Shown here: piece after piece, positions 35,557-44,025 of the stretch
Position numbering within the stretch: position 1 is the stretch's first letter
Layout of the letters: each line of letters begins with the position of its first letter
From: an uncultured Bacteroidales bacterium
GTDB lineage: Bacteria > Bacteroidota > Bacteroidia > Bacteroidales > Paludibacteraceae
Reading direction: 5' to 3'
Length of the DNA stretch: 64,000 bases
NCBI GenBank assembly: GCA_902771935.1
Contig: CACXYM010000007.1
Location: 124,001 to 188,000, forward strand
Notes under the pieces: generated by a model
What the model saw: the letters and a program-made list of their open reading frames with translations, nothing else
What the model was told of the DNA's origin: nothing
Databases searched by the model: none
Made by a program: the position numbers and the translations under genes

Positions 35557-37440
35557 ATGAAAAAACAGTATTTACTCTATGCTCTCGCTCTATTTTTCGT
35601 AGTAGGCTCGATGAGCAGTTGTAAAGAGGACATCGACCTTGACAACCTCGATACACAAGCCGAGGTGGAGTTGGGTTTAGCTATCCCAATGGGTTCGATG
35701 ACAGCCAATATTGGCAACTTCCTCGGTAACGGCCAAGTAGATGGTATTTATGTCGGCGATGACAGGTTACTTTATTTCCGTGACACATTCGACATCAGCC
35801 GTAGGTTCCACGATGTTGACCTCAAATCAAAGATTACAGACTTTGGTCCGAAGCACTTCAATGTCCATGATAAACTCAATGAAATGGGCTATCTGGATGC
35901 TTCCGGTAAGGTAAAAACGGAAAAATTAGGAATCCCTATCACTTTGGACTTCCCATTCTGGTTGAAACTTAAGGACATCAATTCAAACATCTACGACGAG
36001 CGTTTGGATAGTGCCATGATTATCAACTCTTACTTCACGAGTAAGATAGGTCGTACCAATCTGCCTCTGCTTGAAAGCTGGGTGGACAAAGTAGAAATTG
36101 AGCTTGGTCCGGAGTTCCACCGTCCTGCAGGCAAGATGGTTGAAGTATGCGGAGCAGGTCAGTTTACGTATGATTCAAAAATACCTATCTCCATCGACCA
36201 ATTCGTTTTGGATCTTATGACCAAGCATGACGAGACCGATTGGAAGAGATATCCATACAACGTAAAAGACTCGTGCCAAATGCACATTAGATTCACTTTC
36301 ACTATCCCGACTACGGAGACCTCGCTCGTTATTCCTGGTAATGCTACTTACGACTACAACTTGAATGTGCAGTTCGTCAAGTACGAGGCTATCTGGGGAT
36401 TCTTCCGTCCGTCAGCTGATATGCGGGACGAAAGCACTATCCTCATTGAGGACGAGTGGGCACAATGGCGTCACTTTAAGAAAGCGACCCTGCCATTCCA
36501 TGATCCTAAGGTGAACGTTATGATCGGTCATACTATTACCGGTGTAATGAACCTACATGGTGAGTATCTATACGCAAAAAATACTGAGAAGAATGACTCC
36601 ATTTTTGCTTACTTTGACCCTGGAAGGACTCAGATTAAACGTCAAGAAAGTTTCTGGCGTCCCGGACAATTCTTGCCTCTCGATGCTCCGATTGGCGACA
36701 GTATCCACAATGAAGTGCTCTTTGATAAAGACACCTACCGCGGACAGATTGATAAAATGTTTTACAATCGTCCGGATGTCTTAGGTTATAAGTTCTACAT
36801 CGACTTTGACTCTGTCACCACGCCGCAGATTCGTATTCTGCCGGATACTCGTATCAAAGTGGCAGCGGACCTCTGGGCTCCATTTGCCTTCAACGAAGGT
36901 GTCGAAGCCAATTATGTAGATACCACTAAAGATGTGAAAATCAGCAAGTACTCGCTTGACTCACTTGTCTCAAGCGTTGATGTCATTGATACGATTAAGA
37001 CAAGTAATATCAAACTCGTGCTACATGCCGAGAATCGCATTCCGCTATCTATTCGCGGTGTCGTTTATTTCTATGATGCAGACATGAATATAGTGATGGA
37101 TCCGGAAGATCCAAGCAAGCCGCTTCGCATCTCGCAGATTGACACCTTGCTCTTCAACGCACCACAATACTCGTTCAACGCAGGAATATCTACAATCTCA
37201 GAGCCTGGCGTGACTATTTACACCATGGATCTGAAGAAGAAGCACTTCGATGCATTCACGAAGATTAAGAGCATCCGCTACTTTGTAGAATTGGACGGCA
37301 AAGACTTACACGACGAGTATAAGACAGACCCGAACTTCTTGATTCGTCTTACTTCAGACGACCAGCTGAAGCTTAATATAGGTTTGGCTACGGATATTGA
37401 TGCCGTGCTTAACTTTAACAAAAAGGATAAAAAGAAATAA
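35557..37440 (+). CDS. Large outer-membrane-type lipoprotein of unknown function
   Basis: A 627-residue lipoprotein. The signal peptide ends with the lipobox SMSSC (Cys about 22), followed by KEDIDLDNLD; acidic residues after the Cys fit surface-exposed lipoproteins of Bacteroidota. The rest is beta-rich with no motif I recognise; the beginning VELGLAIPMGSMTANIGNFL and strands such as IPITLDFPFWLKL recur in large Bacteroidales lipoproteins. It is 16 bases upstream of the OmpA/TSP3 gene and shares its promoter, so the two may work together at the outer membrane. Confidence 0.75.
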   Translation: MKKQYLLYALALFFVVGSMSSCKEDIDLDNLDTQAEVELGLAIPMGSMTANIGNFLGNGQVDGIYVGDDRLLYFRDTFDISRRFHDVDLKSKITDFGPKHFNVHDKLNEMGYLDASGKVKTEKLGIPITLDFPFWLKLKDINSNIYDERLDSAMIINSYFTSKIGRTNLPLLESWVDKVEIELGPEFHRPAGKMVEVCGAGQFTYDSKIPISIDQFVLDLMTKHDETDWKRYPYNVKDSCQMHIRFTFTIPTTETSLVIPGNATYDYNLNVQFVKYEAIWGFFRPSADMRDESTILIEDEWAQWRHFKKATLPFHDPKVNVMIGHTITGVMNLHGEYLYAKNTEKNDSIFAYFDPGRTQIKRQESFWRPGQFLPLDAPIGDSIHNEVLFDKDTYRGQIDKMFYNRPDVLGYKFYIDFDSVTTPQIRILPDTRIKVAADLWAPFAFNEGVEANYVDTTKDVKISKYSLDSLVSSVDVIDTIKTSNIKLVLHAENRIPLSIRGVVYFYDADMNIVMDPEDPSKPLRISQIDTLLFNAPQYSFNAGISTISEPGVTIYTMDLKKKHFDAFTKIKSIRYFVELDGKDLHDEYKTDPNFLIRLTSDDQLKLNIGLATDIDAVLNFNKKDKKK

Positions 37441-37442
37441 AT

Positions 37443-37448
37443 AGGAGG
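37443..37448 (+). promoter_or_regulatory. Perfect Shine-Dalgarno AGGAGG
   Basis: AGGAGG ends 8 bases before the ATG at 37457. Bacteroidota genes seldom use strong Shine-Dalgarno sites, and none of the other starts inspected here has one this good. Confidence 0.7.
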
Positions 37449-37456
37449 ACACAGCA

Positions 37457-40108
37457 ATGAAACAACTACGCAAAACATTACTTATCGTTCTCCTATCCGC
37501 AACCTCTTTTGGTTACGCACAGGAAGTAAATACGCTATTCTTCCTTGAGAACGCACCTATGCGTCACATCGTCAACCCAGCTTTCCAGCCGGTAAGCAAC
37601 GGTTACGTTAACTTCACGCCTCTGGGCTATATGAGCATCTGGGCAGGTAATAACTCGTTGACGATGCGTGACGTTATCTATAACTACAACGGAAAGACTA
37701 TCACCGCATTGCACCCCGAAGGTGGTGACCGCGATGCACTCTACGATGCCTTCCGTAAGGCTACACTTATCAATACCCAAATGACGCTCAATATCCTTGG
37801 ATTCGGCTTCCGACACAAGGAGAATGGCTACGTCAATATCAACATCACAGAGCGTATTGACGGCGGCATTACCTTACCGCGCGGCCTCTTCCAGTTCGCT
37901 CTGCAAGGCGGAATGAAGAATCTCGATGGCGTCAATACCGTCGACCTTACGCAACTTGGCCTGCACGTCATGGCATACACAGAGATTAGCGGTGGTTACT
38001 CATATAAGCTAAACGAGCACTGGACAGTCGGTGGTAAACTTAAGTTCTTACTCGGTCAAGCCTATGCTTCTATGTGGAATAAAAACATTACAGCTGAAAC
38101 CTCCATCAAGGAATGGCATGTAAGGGGAAACGGCCGCGTAGACATAGCTATGCCATTGGAAAAAGTTATGCCAGAGCGCGTTGGCTACGATGCCTTTACA
38201 AAGATCAACTTCAACGAAGCAACCAAAGGCATGGGTATCATGGACTATATCAAGCCATCCGGTTATGGAGCAGCTATCGACATCGGTGCTACCTACAAGC
38301 CGATTGAGCAAGTTCAGATATCCTTCGCGTTGAATGATGTTGGTTTCATTTACTGGAACAGGGGTAAAACCTACAAGACCACTATCGACACTACTTTCAC
38401 CGGTGTGGGTGACTTTGAGTATGGCCACTATATTGTGGACGATAAGTTCAGTGTAGACAGTCTGTGGAGCGACACGAAGAGATCGCTTATCGACTTCGCT
38501 AAGGGTATGCACTCCCAACCTGGTGAAGCAGGTTTTGCGCGCATGGTTAATATGCATCTCAATGTGGGTGTGGATGCTAACTTCCTGGATAACCTGCTGG
38601 GTGTAGGTGTCTTCAGTAAGACCACACTTTACAACAACCGTCTTTACGAGGAACTTACTATCGGTGGTACGCTCCGTCCGTGTAACTGGTTCAATCTGGC
38701 TGTCAGCTATTCGCTTATCAATAATGGTAAGTTCAGTAATATCGGTGCTGGTATGAGCTTTATGCCGTACGATGGTGTGAACATGACACTCGCTATGGAT
38801 TATATTCCGACCTCATACGCGTACAAAGGCGATATACCTATTCCTTATCGCTCCAAAGGTATAAACCTTGCACTGGGATTCAGCATTGTATGGGGTACGA
38901 ACCACAAGAACAAAGATTCAGACTTAGACGGTATCTTTGACAAACTTGATGTTTGCCCGAATACACCGACTAACGTATCCGTTGACAAACTCGGTTGCCC
39001 GATTGATTCTGATGGTGACGGTGTGCCTGACTATATTGACAACTGCCCGAATACGCCGTCTGCAGCTTACGGACTGATTGATACGCTCGGTTGTCCGCTT
39101 GATACTGATTCCGACGGAGTATATGACTATCTCGATCTCTGTCCGAATACTGTTCCTGAGGCACGTAATTTCGTGGACGAACACGGTTGTACGCTTGATA
39201 CCGATGGTGACGGTGTACCTGATTACATGGATAACTGTCCGAATACGCCTGTTGAAGCACGCGGTTATATAGACGAGCATGGTTGCGAACTTGATACCGA
39301 CTCTGACGGCGTATATGACTACCTTGACAAATGTCCCGGCACGCCAATTGAAGCACGCGGCTTCGTGGATGAGAATGGTTGCGAACTTGACTCCGATGGT
39401 GATAGCGTTCCTGACTGGAAGGATAAGTGTCCGAATACGCCGGTTGAGGCACGCGGTTATATTGATGAGTTTGGTTGTGAACTTGATACCGATGGTGACG
39501 GAGTACCTGATTATAAGGACGAATGTCCGACGGTAGCCGGTCTCGATTACAATAAGGGCTGTCCGGAAGTGAAGAAAGAGATCCGTAACCTGCTCAAGAA
39601 GGCTATGCAAGGTATCCAGTTCGAAACGGGTAAGGCTATTATCAAACCTGTTTCCTTCCCGCTGTTGAACCAAATTGCGCAACAGTTCATCGAGAACACC
39701 AACTTCATTATTGAAGTACAAGGTCATACCGATAACGTAGGTAAAGAAGACTACAACCTCAAACTCTCTGACGCACGTGCTAATAGTGTGATGAACTACC
39801 TCGTTAAGCAAGGTGTTCCGCAAGAGCGCATCTCGGCTAAGGGTTATGGTATGTCTCGTCCGATAGAAGACAACAAGACCAAGGCTGGTCGTGCGAAGAA
39901 CCGTCGCGTTGAGTTCGATATCACCTTCGAGGAAGTGAAGGTTGAAACCGAACTACAGCACTTCGATTCAGCTGCTTATCTCCGCCACGTACAAAAAATG
40001 GAGAAAATGAGAATGGATAGTTTGCGTCAAGACAGCCTCAAGAATGCGGCTATTCAGGAACTAAACCAGCAAAAACAAGAGCTCAATCAGCTCCAAGAAG
40101 CAAAATAG
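37457..40108 (+). CDS. OmpA-family protein: DUF5723-type barrel, seven TSP3 repeats, OmpA C-domain
   Basis: An 883-residue envelope protein. Signal peptide 1-21 (ending SFGYA). Residues about 22-480 look like the DUF5723 beta-barrel (NTLFFLENAPMRHIVNPAFQ, then repeated amphipathic strands). Residues 488-700 hold seven thrombospondin type 3 Ca-binding repeats of the form DxDxDGxxDxxDxCPxTP, spaced about 31 residues. Residues about 719-822 are the peptidoglycan-binding OmpA domain (EVQGHTDNVG, LSDARANSVMNYL, GRAKNRRVEF). A Gln/Leu/Asp-rich coil ends the protein. It probably anchors the outer membrane to peptidoglycan through a Ca-stiffened linker. Confidence 0.9.
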   Translation: MKQLRKTLLIVLLSATSFGYAQEVNTLFFLENAPMRHIVNPAFQPVSNGYVNFTPLGYMSIWAGNNSLTMRDVIYNYNGKTITALHPEGGDRDALYDAFRKATLINTQMTLNILGFGFRHKENGYVNINITERIDGGITLPRGLFQFALQGGMKNLDGVNTVDLTQLGLHVMAYTEISGGYSYKLNEHWTVGGKLKFLLGQAYASMWNKNITAETSIKEWHVRGNGRVDIAMPLEKVMPERVGYDAFTKINFNEATKGMGIMDYIKPSGYGAAIDIGATYKPIEQVQISFALNDVGFIYWNRGKTYKTTIDTTFTGVGDFEYGHYIVDDKFSVDSLWSDTKRSLIDFAKGMHSQPGEAGFARMVNMHLNVGVDANFLDNLLGVGVFSKTTLYNNRLYEELTIGGTLRPCNWFNLAVSYSLINNGKFSNIGAGMSFMPYDGVNMTLAMDYIPTSYAYKGDIPIPYRSKGINLALGFSIVWGTNHKNKDSDLDGIFDKLDVCPNTPTNVSVDKLGCPIDSDGDGVPDYIDNCPNTPSAAYGLIDTLGCPLDTDSDGVYDYLDLCPNTVPEARNFVDEHGCTLDTDGDGVPDYMDNCPNTPVEARGYIDEHGCELDTDSDGVYDYLDKCPGTPIEARGFVDENGCELDSDGDSVPDWKDKCPNTPVEARGYIDEFGCELDTDGDGVPDYKDECPTVAGLDYNKGCPEVKKEIRNLLKKAMQGIQFETGKAIIKPVSFPLLNQIAQQFIENTNFIIEVQGHTDNVGKEDYNLKLSDARANSVMNYLVKQGVPQERISAKGYGMSRPIEDNKTKAGRAKNRRVEFDITFEEVKVETELQHFDSAAYLRHVQKMEKMRMDSLRQDSLKNAAIQELNQQKQELNQLQEAK
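38914..39560 (+). repeat. Seven TSP3 coding repeats of about 93 bp
   Basis: Inside the OmpA-family gene. Repeats 2, 4 and 7 share GDGVPDY, repeats 3 and 5 share SDGVYDYLD, so two unit types alternate through the centre. Repeats 4-7 share the linker EARGYIDE/EARGFVDE and Gly-Cys-Glu-Leu, showing recent amplification. DNA identity between units is high, so copy number could vary by slippage or recombination. Confidence 0.85.
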
Positions 40109-40144
40109 ATTTTAATTATTCACTAATCATTAATATTTGATAAT

Positions 40145-40864
40145 ATGGGACGCGCTTTTGAATACAGAAAAGCTACAAAACTGAAACGTTGGGGACATAT
40201 GGCCCGCACGTTCACTAAATTAGGAAAAGAAATCACTATCGCTGCTCGCGAAGGCGGAGCTGATCCGGATTGTAACCCGCGCTTGCGTATGCTTATTCAG
40301 CAATGCAAACGCGAGAACATGCCGAAAGACAATATCGATCGTGCCATCAAAAAGGCCACCGATAAGTCGTCTGAAGGCTATAAGGAGATTAACTACGAAG
40401 GATACGGCCCACACGGCATCGCTATCTTTATCGAGACCGCGACAGATAACCACATGCGCACCGTGGCAAATATTCGTTCCTACTTCACAAAGCATGGCGG
40501 AAACCTCGGTACACAAGGTTGCTTGCAGTTCCTGTTTGACCGCAAAGCATGCTTTACGGTTACGATGAAGGACGGCATCGACCTTGACGAACTCGAACTC
40601 GAACTTATCGACTTCGGCGTTGAAGAACTCGATGTGGATGAGGAAGAGAACACAATTGTTATCTATTGCGATTTCGACCAATACTCAGGTATGCAGAAGT
40701 ATCTTGAGGATAACGGTTTTGAAATTCAATCGTGCGAGTTCGTCCGCATCCCGAATGATACCAAACAACTCACCGATGAACAACGCGAGTCTGTTCAGAA
40801 ACTCATCGATAAGATCGAAGAGGATGAAGACGTTCAGAACGTGTTCACCAATATCGCAGAGTAA
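40145..40864 (+). CDS. yebC: YebC/PmpR-family translation/transcription factor
   Basis: A 239-residue member of the YebC/TACO1 family; members have been described as DNA-binding regulators and as factors that help ribosomes through difficult (for example proline-rich) stretches. The N-terminus MGRAFEYRKATKLKRWGHMA is the Bacteroidota variant of the usual GHSKWANIKH. Later blocks: CKRENMPKDNIDRAIKKA, YEGYGPHGIAIFIE, GGNLGTQGCLQFLF. The acidic C-terminus is longer than in E. coli. Found 36 bases after the OmpA gene. Confidence 0.93.
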   Translation: MGRAFEYRKATKLKRWGHMARTFTKLGKEITIAAREGGADPDCNPRLRMLIQQCKRENMPKDNIDRAIKKATDKSSEGYKEINYEGYGPHGIAIFIETATDNHMRTVANIRSYFTKHGGNLGTQGCLQFLFDRKACFTVTMKDGIDLDELELELIDFGVEELDVDEEENTIVIYCDFDQYSGMQKYLEDNGFEIQSCEFVRIPNDTKQLTDEQRESVQKLIDKIEEDEDVQNVFTNIAE

Positions 40865-40913
40865 TAAACGCGAAGCAATAAACGCCGAAGGCAATAAACG
40901 CGAAGCAATAAAC
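40863..40913 (+). repeat. Short tandem repeat between yebC and rsmG
   Basis: The 50-base spacer is made almost wholly of AATAAACGCGAAGC, then AATAAACGCCGAAGGC, then AATAAACGCGAAGC and a final AATAAAC just before the rsmG ATG. Units are 14-16 bp. The first unit starts inside the yebC stop region. Confidence 0.85.
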
Positions 40914-41531
40914 ATGAAATTAATAGCCGATTATTTTCATCTCACCGAACGTCAGGCTGAGCAATTCGCTCAGCTTGATGTTCTTTATCCCGAGTGGAAC
41001 GCCAAGATCAACCTCATCTCACGCAAGGACATCGATAATCTCGAAGAACATCACCTACTCCACTCACTCGCTATTGCCAAAATCATTCAGTTCCAACCCG
41101 GAACAACTATCCTTGACGTCGGCACAGGAGGCGGTTTCCCGGGGATTCCGCTCGCTATCATGTTCCCTGAGTGCCAATTCACACTTATCGACTCTATCGG
41201 TAAGAAAATCCGCGTGGCGCAGGATATCGCTGAGCGCATAGGACTAACAAACGTCGAGTGCATCCAAGAGCGCGCTGAAGAAGAGAAACGTCAATTCGAT
41301 TTCGTCGTCTCTCGTGCCGTAATGCCACTACCCGATCTTGTTAAACTCGTCCGCAAAAACATCCACCATCGCCACAAGAACGCCATGCCGAATGGCCTCA
41401 TCGTCCTTAAAGGTGGCGACCTTCATTCCGAAACGCATCCTTTCCGCAACATCGTCGAACTCACAGACCTCCATACCTTCTTCCCTACCGACTGGTTCAA
41501 AACCAAACAAGCCATCTACCTTCCACTCTAA
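40914..41531 (+). CDS. rsmG: 16S rRNA (guanine-N7)-methyltransferase RsmG (GidB)
   Basis: SAM-dependent N7 methylation of G527 in 16S rRNA. The 205-residue protein has YPEWNAKINLISRKD (about 28), the SAM loop ILDVGTGGGFPGIPLAI (about 65-81), LIDSIGKKIRVA (about 90) and VSRAVMPL (about 128), all diagnostic. ATG 40914 is chosen because the family begins at this point; the frame stays open upstream only because it runs antiparallel in frame shift through yebC and the repeat. Confidence 0.94.
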   Translation: MKLIADYFHLTERQAEQFAQLDVLYPEWNAKINLISRKDIDNLEEHHLLHSLAIAKIIQFQPGTTILDVGTGGGFPGIPLAIMFPECQFTLIDSIGKKIRVAQDIAERIGLTNVECIQERAEEEKRQFDFVVSRAVMPLPDLVKLVRKNIHHRHKNAMPNGLIVLKGGDLHSETHPFRNIVELTDLHTFFPTDWFKTKQAIYLPL

Positions 41532-41575
41532 CCTACTTAGGTATTTTTCTACTCTTCTCTTTTTCTCGTATGCTC

Positions 41576-41805
41576 AGCATCTAACTCTTGTTTTCTTAAC
41601 ATCTAACTCTTGTTTTCTTAGCATCTAACTCTTGTTTACTCAGCATCTGACTCTTGTTTACTCAGCATCGGACTCTTGTTTACTTAGCATCTGACTCTTA
41701 TTTAAGCATCTAACTCTTGTTTGCTTAGCATCTAACTCTTGTTTGCTTAGCATCTAACTCTTGTTTACTCAGCATCTAACTCTTGTTTGCTTAGCATCTA
41801 ACTCT
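41576..41805. repeat. 22-bp tandem array, about 10.5 copies
   Basis: Units begin AGCATCTAACTCTTG and end TTTxCTy; boundaries are at 41576, 41598, 41620, 41642, 41664, 41686, 41705, 41727, 41749, 41771 and a partial unit at 41793. The sixth unit (41686-41704) is 3 bases short. Variation is confined mainly to two positions in the second half (A/G/T, T/C) and to AAC/GAC. Located in the convergent spacer 41532-42041 between rsmG and a minus-strand lipoprotein gene; no ORF of merit there. Confidence 0.92.
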
Positions 41806-41830
41806 GTTCCCGTTCCGAATATGTCATTAC

Positions 41831-41929
41831 TATGTGATTAGTATGTGATTAGTATGTGGTTAGTATGTGATTAGTATGTGATTAGTATGTGATTAGTATG
41901 CGGTTAGTATAATATTAGTATGTTACTAA
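41831..41929. repeat. 11-bp tandem array, about 9 copies
   Basis: Consecutive 11-bp units TATGTGATTAG from 41831 (units 1, 2, 4, 5 and 6 identical; unit 3 TATGTGGTTAG, unit 7 TATGCGGTTAG, units 8-9 degenerate). It follows the 22-bp array by about 25 bases in the same spacer. Written as AGTATGTGATT, the unit agrees with CATAGGTGATT of the 28744 array at 8 of 11 positions. Confidence 0.92.
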
Positions 41930-41990
41930 CACTTTTGTAAGCCGAGTGAAGGCTAAGAGTAATAAAATTTTTATACCACTTTTATACAAA

Positions 41991-42020
41991 AAAAAGTCCT
42001 GCCGTGAAGCAGGACTTTTT
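41991..42020. terminator. Bidirectional intrinsic terminator
   Basis: A perfect 12-bp hairpin, AAAAAGTCCTGC / GCAGGACTTTTT, with loop CGTGAA. A-run on the left and T-run on the right let it stop both rsmG transcription (+) and the WG-repeat lipoprotein gene (-), whose stop is 22 bases away. Confidence 0.9.
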
Positions 42021-42041
42021 CATGTATCTCAACTTAGAAGA

Positions 42042-43256
42042 TTAGATTCTTTCTGTACGATAAGCCCATTTGGTACCTTTCATCATCTCAATGTTGTTCA
42101 TGCGATTGCCGTTCTTGAAGGCTTTCTTGACAGGAGCATCCCAATCATCACCACCACCAGCTACATTAGCACCGCTAACTTTCCAAGTATAAACGGTAGC
42201 ACCCTTCTCGTTGATGTAACGATACTCGTAGCTATAGTCCGTTTCGCTTAATTTAGCTACCAAGCACAGACCTTGACGCCACATGCCGCGAGGCGCCTCA
42301 TTCTTACCGAGCGTCAACAATGTTTTACCATTCTCGTCAATAGTCTCGTAGTTGGAGGTTTCTGTACGCTTTACCCATGCTTTACCATCGCAGAAGGAAA
42401 GTGCTCCAGCAAATTGGGAAGCAATTCTCATCTTACCGTTCTTGTCGATATAGCCCCATTTTTCGTTAGATTCAACAGCCATGAGGTCAGCATCGGTGAA
42501 ACCAATACCATCCCATTCGTCGAAGATAGCTTGAACAACGATATTGCCCTTACCATCCATCAGACCATACTTTTTGTTATCTTTGTCATAGAAGCCAATA
42601 CGCTCGCCACCAACATTCTGAAGCCACTTGTTGCTTTGGAGGCTATATGTGAACTCTCCAGTCTTGTCAATAACGCCATAGCTATCACCCATCTCAACAA
42701 CAGCATAACCTGCATCGAAGTCGTTAGCATAATCATACAAAGGAGTAATTACAACCTCACCTTTTTTGTTTAGGAAGCCAACTTTATCGCCTTTACTTTG
42801 TCTGAAAGCGACCAGACCTCCATCGGTCATAACACCAAGATTAACATAAGCAGGTTGGATAACGATCTCGAAGCTCTTGTTCAGCATTCCATAAAGCCCA
42901 CTCGGCGACACATAACGGAGATAATCATAAAGGAAGTAAACAATACCCACATTTTCCATTTCAGGAGCATTCTGAATGTTGTTCTTCTCATCAATGTAAT
43001 AAAGTTTATCACTTACATACACAGATGCATAACCGCAACTGAATTCATTAGCTTCTGCATAGGAAGCAGGAATAGCGAAGTTACCCTTCTCGTCGATGTA
43101 GCCCCAGTTATACTTCTCAATACCTTGAGCGTCTTTGCTAACTGAGCAAGCCGGCCACAACTTTGTGGTAGAAGTGTAAGGAGAGTGTTCATTGTTGCAA
43201 CCAATAAACATTGCAGCAACCATCATAAGTCCTGCAAAAAGAATAGTTTTTTTCAT
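42042..43256 (-). CDS. WG-repeat lipoprotein
   Basis: A 404-residue lipoprotein: signal peptide with lipobox FIGC (Cys about 20), then WG (KWG-type) beta-repeats. Examples are NWGYIDEKGNFAIPASY (about 50), GFLNKKGEVVITPLYD, YGVIDKTGEF, YGLMDGKGNIVVQAIFD and KWGYIDKNGKMRIASQF. About eight such repeats cover residues 50-300. WG-repeat proteins are widespread in Bacteroidota with unproven roles, probably binding at the cell surface. Has its own promoter at 43344-43376 and a terminator at 41991-42020, so it is a single-gene unit. Confidence 0.88.
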   Translation of the reverse strand: MKKTILFAGLMMVAAMFIGCNNEHSPYTSTTKLWPACSVSKDAQGIEKYNWGYIDEKGNFAIPASYAEANEFSCGYASVYVSDKLYYIDEKNNIQNAPEMENVGIVYFLYDYLRYVSPSGLYGMLNKSFEIVIQPAYVNLGVMTDGGLVAFRQSKGDKVGFLNKKGEVVITPLYDYANDFDAGYAVVEMGDSYGVIDKTGEFTYSLQSNKWLQNVGGERIGFYDKDNKKYGLMDGKGNIVVQAIFDEWDGIGFTDADLMAVESNEKWGYIDKNGKMRIASQFAGALSFCDGKAWVKRTETSNYETIDENGKTLLTLGKNEAPRGMWRQGLCLVAKLSETDYSYEYRYINEKGATVYTWKVSGANVAGGGDDWDAPVKKAFKNGNRMNNIEMMKGTKWAYRTERI

Positions 43257-43343
43257 TTGTTTTTTTTGTTTTAGTTATTAATAAATGTTGTATCAACATC
43301 CTCTAAACAGGAAGTCCTATACACACATAGTCTCTAATTTGCG

Positions 43344-43376
43344 GCAAAATTATATAAATAATTTCATTCTTACAAA
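43344..43376 (-). promoter_or_regulatory. Promoter of the WG-repeat lipoprotein
   Basis: Minus strand TTTG (43376-43373), 20-base spacer, TAATTTTGC (43352-43344). Predicted leader of about 80 bases before the ATG at 43256. Confidence 0.72.
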
Positions 43377-43401
43377 TAAAATGAAGATTTTTTCGATTTT
43401 T

Positions 43402-43434
43402 CTTGCATATTTTATGATTTTGCACTATCTTTGC
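43402..43434 (+). promoter_or_regulatory. Promoter of the MBL-fold hydrolase
   Basis: CTTG at 43402-43405 (one mismatch to TTTG), 20-base spacer, TATCTTTGC at 43426-43434. It lies inside the longer open frame, and with a transcript start near 43440 it shows that translation begins at ATG 43453 rather than upstream. Confidence 0.7.
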
Positions 43435-43452
43435 ACCCAAAATCGGACGAAT

Positions 43453-44025
43453 ATGCTGTATATTAAGACTTTTTACTGCAACCCATTCCGCGAGTGCACC
43501 TATATACTGACCTTATCGGAACCAAGTGATCAACCCCAGCCTTGTTTGATTATTGACCCGGGTATGTACGGAAGTAATGAAGAGAGCCGCATTCTCACTT
43601 TTTTGGGAGAGCATCGTCTTACGCCGTCCGCCATACTAATTACGCATGAGCATTTGGACCATGTATGCGGTTTAGACGTTATACTACAGTCATATCCAGA
43701 TATTCCAAAATACGGTTATAACTACGAGCACGAAAACGAAAACACTCCGGTGACGATAGCCGGTTTCTCGTTCCGGATGCTTTACACACCCGGGCATAAG
43801 GAAGATGCTGTTTGCTTCTATTTTGAGCAAGAAAATATACTTTTCTCCGGCGACACACTTTTCCAAGAAAGCATAGGCCGCACAGACTTGCCCGGTGGCG
43901 ATTATATGACCCTACAAGCTTCTCTACGCCGTCTTAGCCAACTGCCTGAAAAAACAGTAGTGTACCCGGGTCACGGATACACTACCACAATTGCGCACGA
44001 GAAAGCGCATAATCCTTATTTATAA
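43453..44025 (+). CDS. Metallo-beta-lactamase-fold hydrolase (glyoxalase II-like)
   Basis: A 190-residue compact MBL-fold enzyme. The metal motif THEHLDHVCG (His65, His67, Asp69, His70) is complete, followed by YTPGHKEDAV (third His), FSGDTLFQESIGRTDLPGGD (bridging Asp, described in parts: SGDTLF, GRTDLPGGD) and VVYPGHGYTTT. Short proteins like this are usually thioester hydrolases (hydroxyacylglutathione hydrolase-like), substrate unknown. Its end overlaps the end of the convergent CoA-transferase gene by 10 bases. Confidence 0.9.
   Translation: MLYIKTFYCNPFRECTYILTLSEPSDQPQPCLIIDPGMYGSNEESRILTFLGEHRLTPSAILITHEHLDHVCGLDVILQSYPDIPKYGYNYEHENENTPVTIAGFSFRMLYTPGHKEDAVCFYFEQENILFSGDTLFQESIGRTDLPGGDYMTLQASLRRLSQLPEKTVVYPGHGYTTTIAHEKAHNPYL

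Noticed and set aside
38924..39823. Long open frame (299 codons) on the minus strand
   Set aside because: It is the mirror of the TSP3/OmpA coding repeats; repeated codons keep the opposite strand open. No family resemblance.
40584..40913. Long N-terminal extension of rsmG through yebC
   Set aside because: Sequence is a frame-shifted reading of yebC plus the spacer repeat; the family begins at 40914.
41576..41929. CRISPR-like array
   Set aside because: Repeats are directly adjacent with no unique spacers, and no cas genes are present.
43285..43452. 56-residue N-terminal extension of the MBL-fold hydrolase
   Set aside because: It contains the promoter for this gene and has no conserved residues; start at 43453 fits family length.
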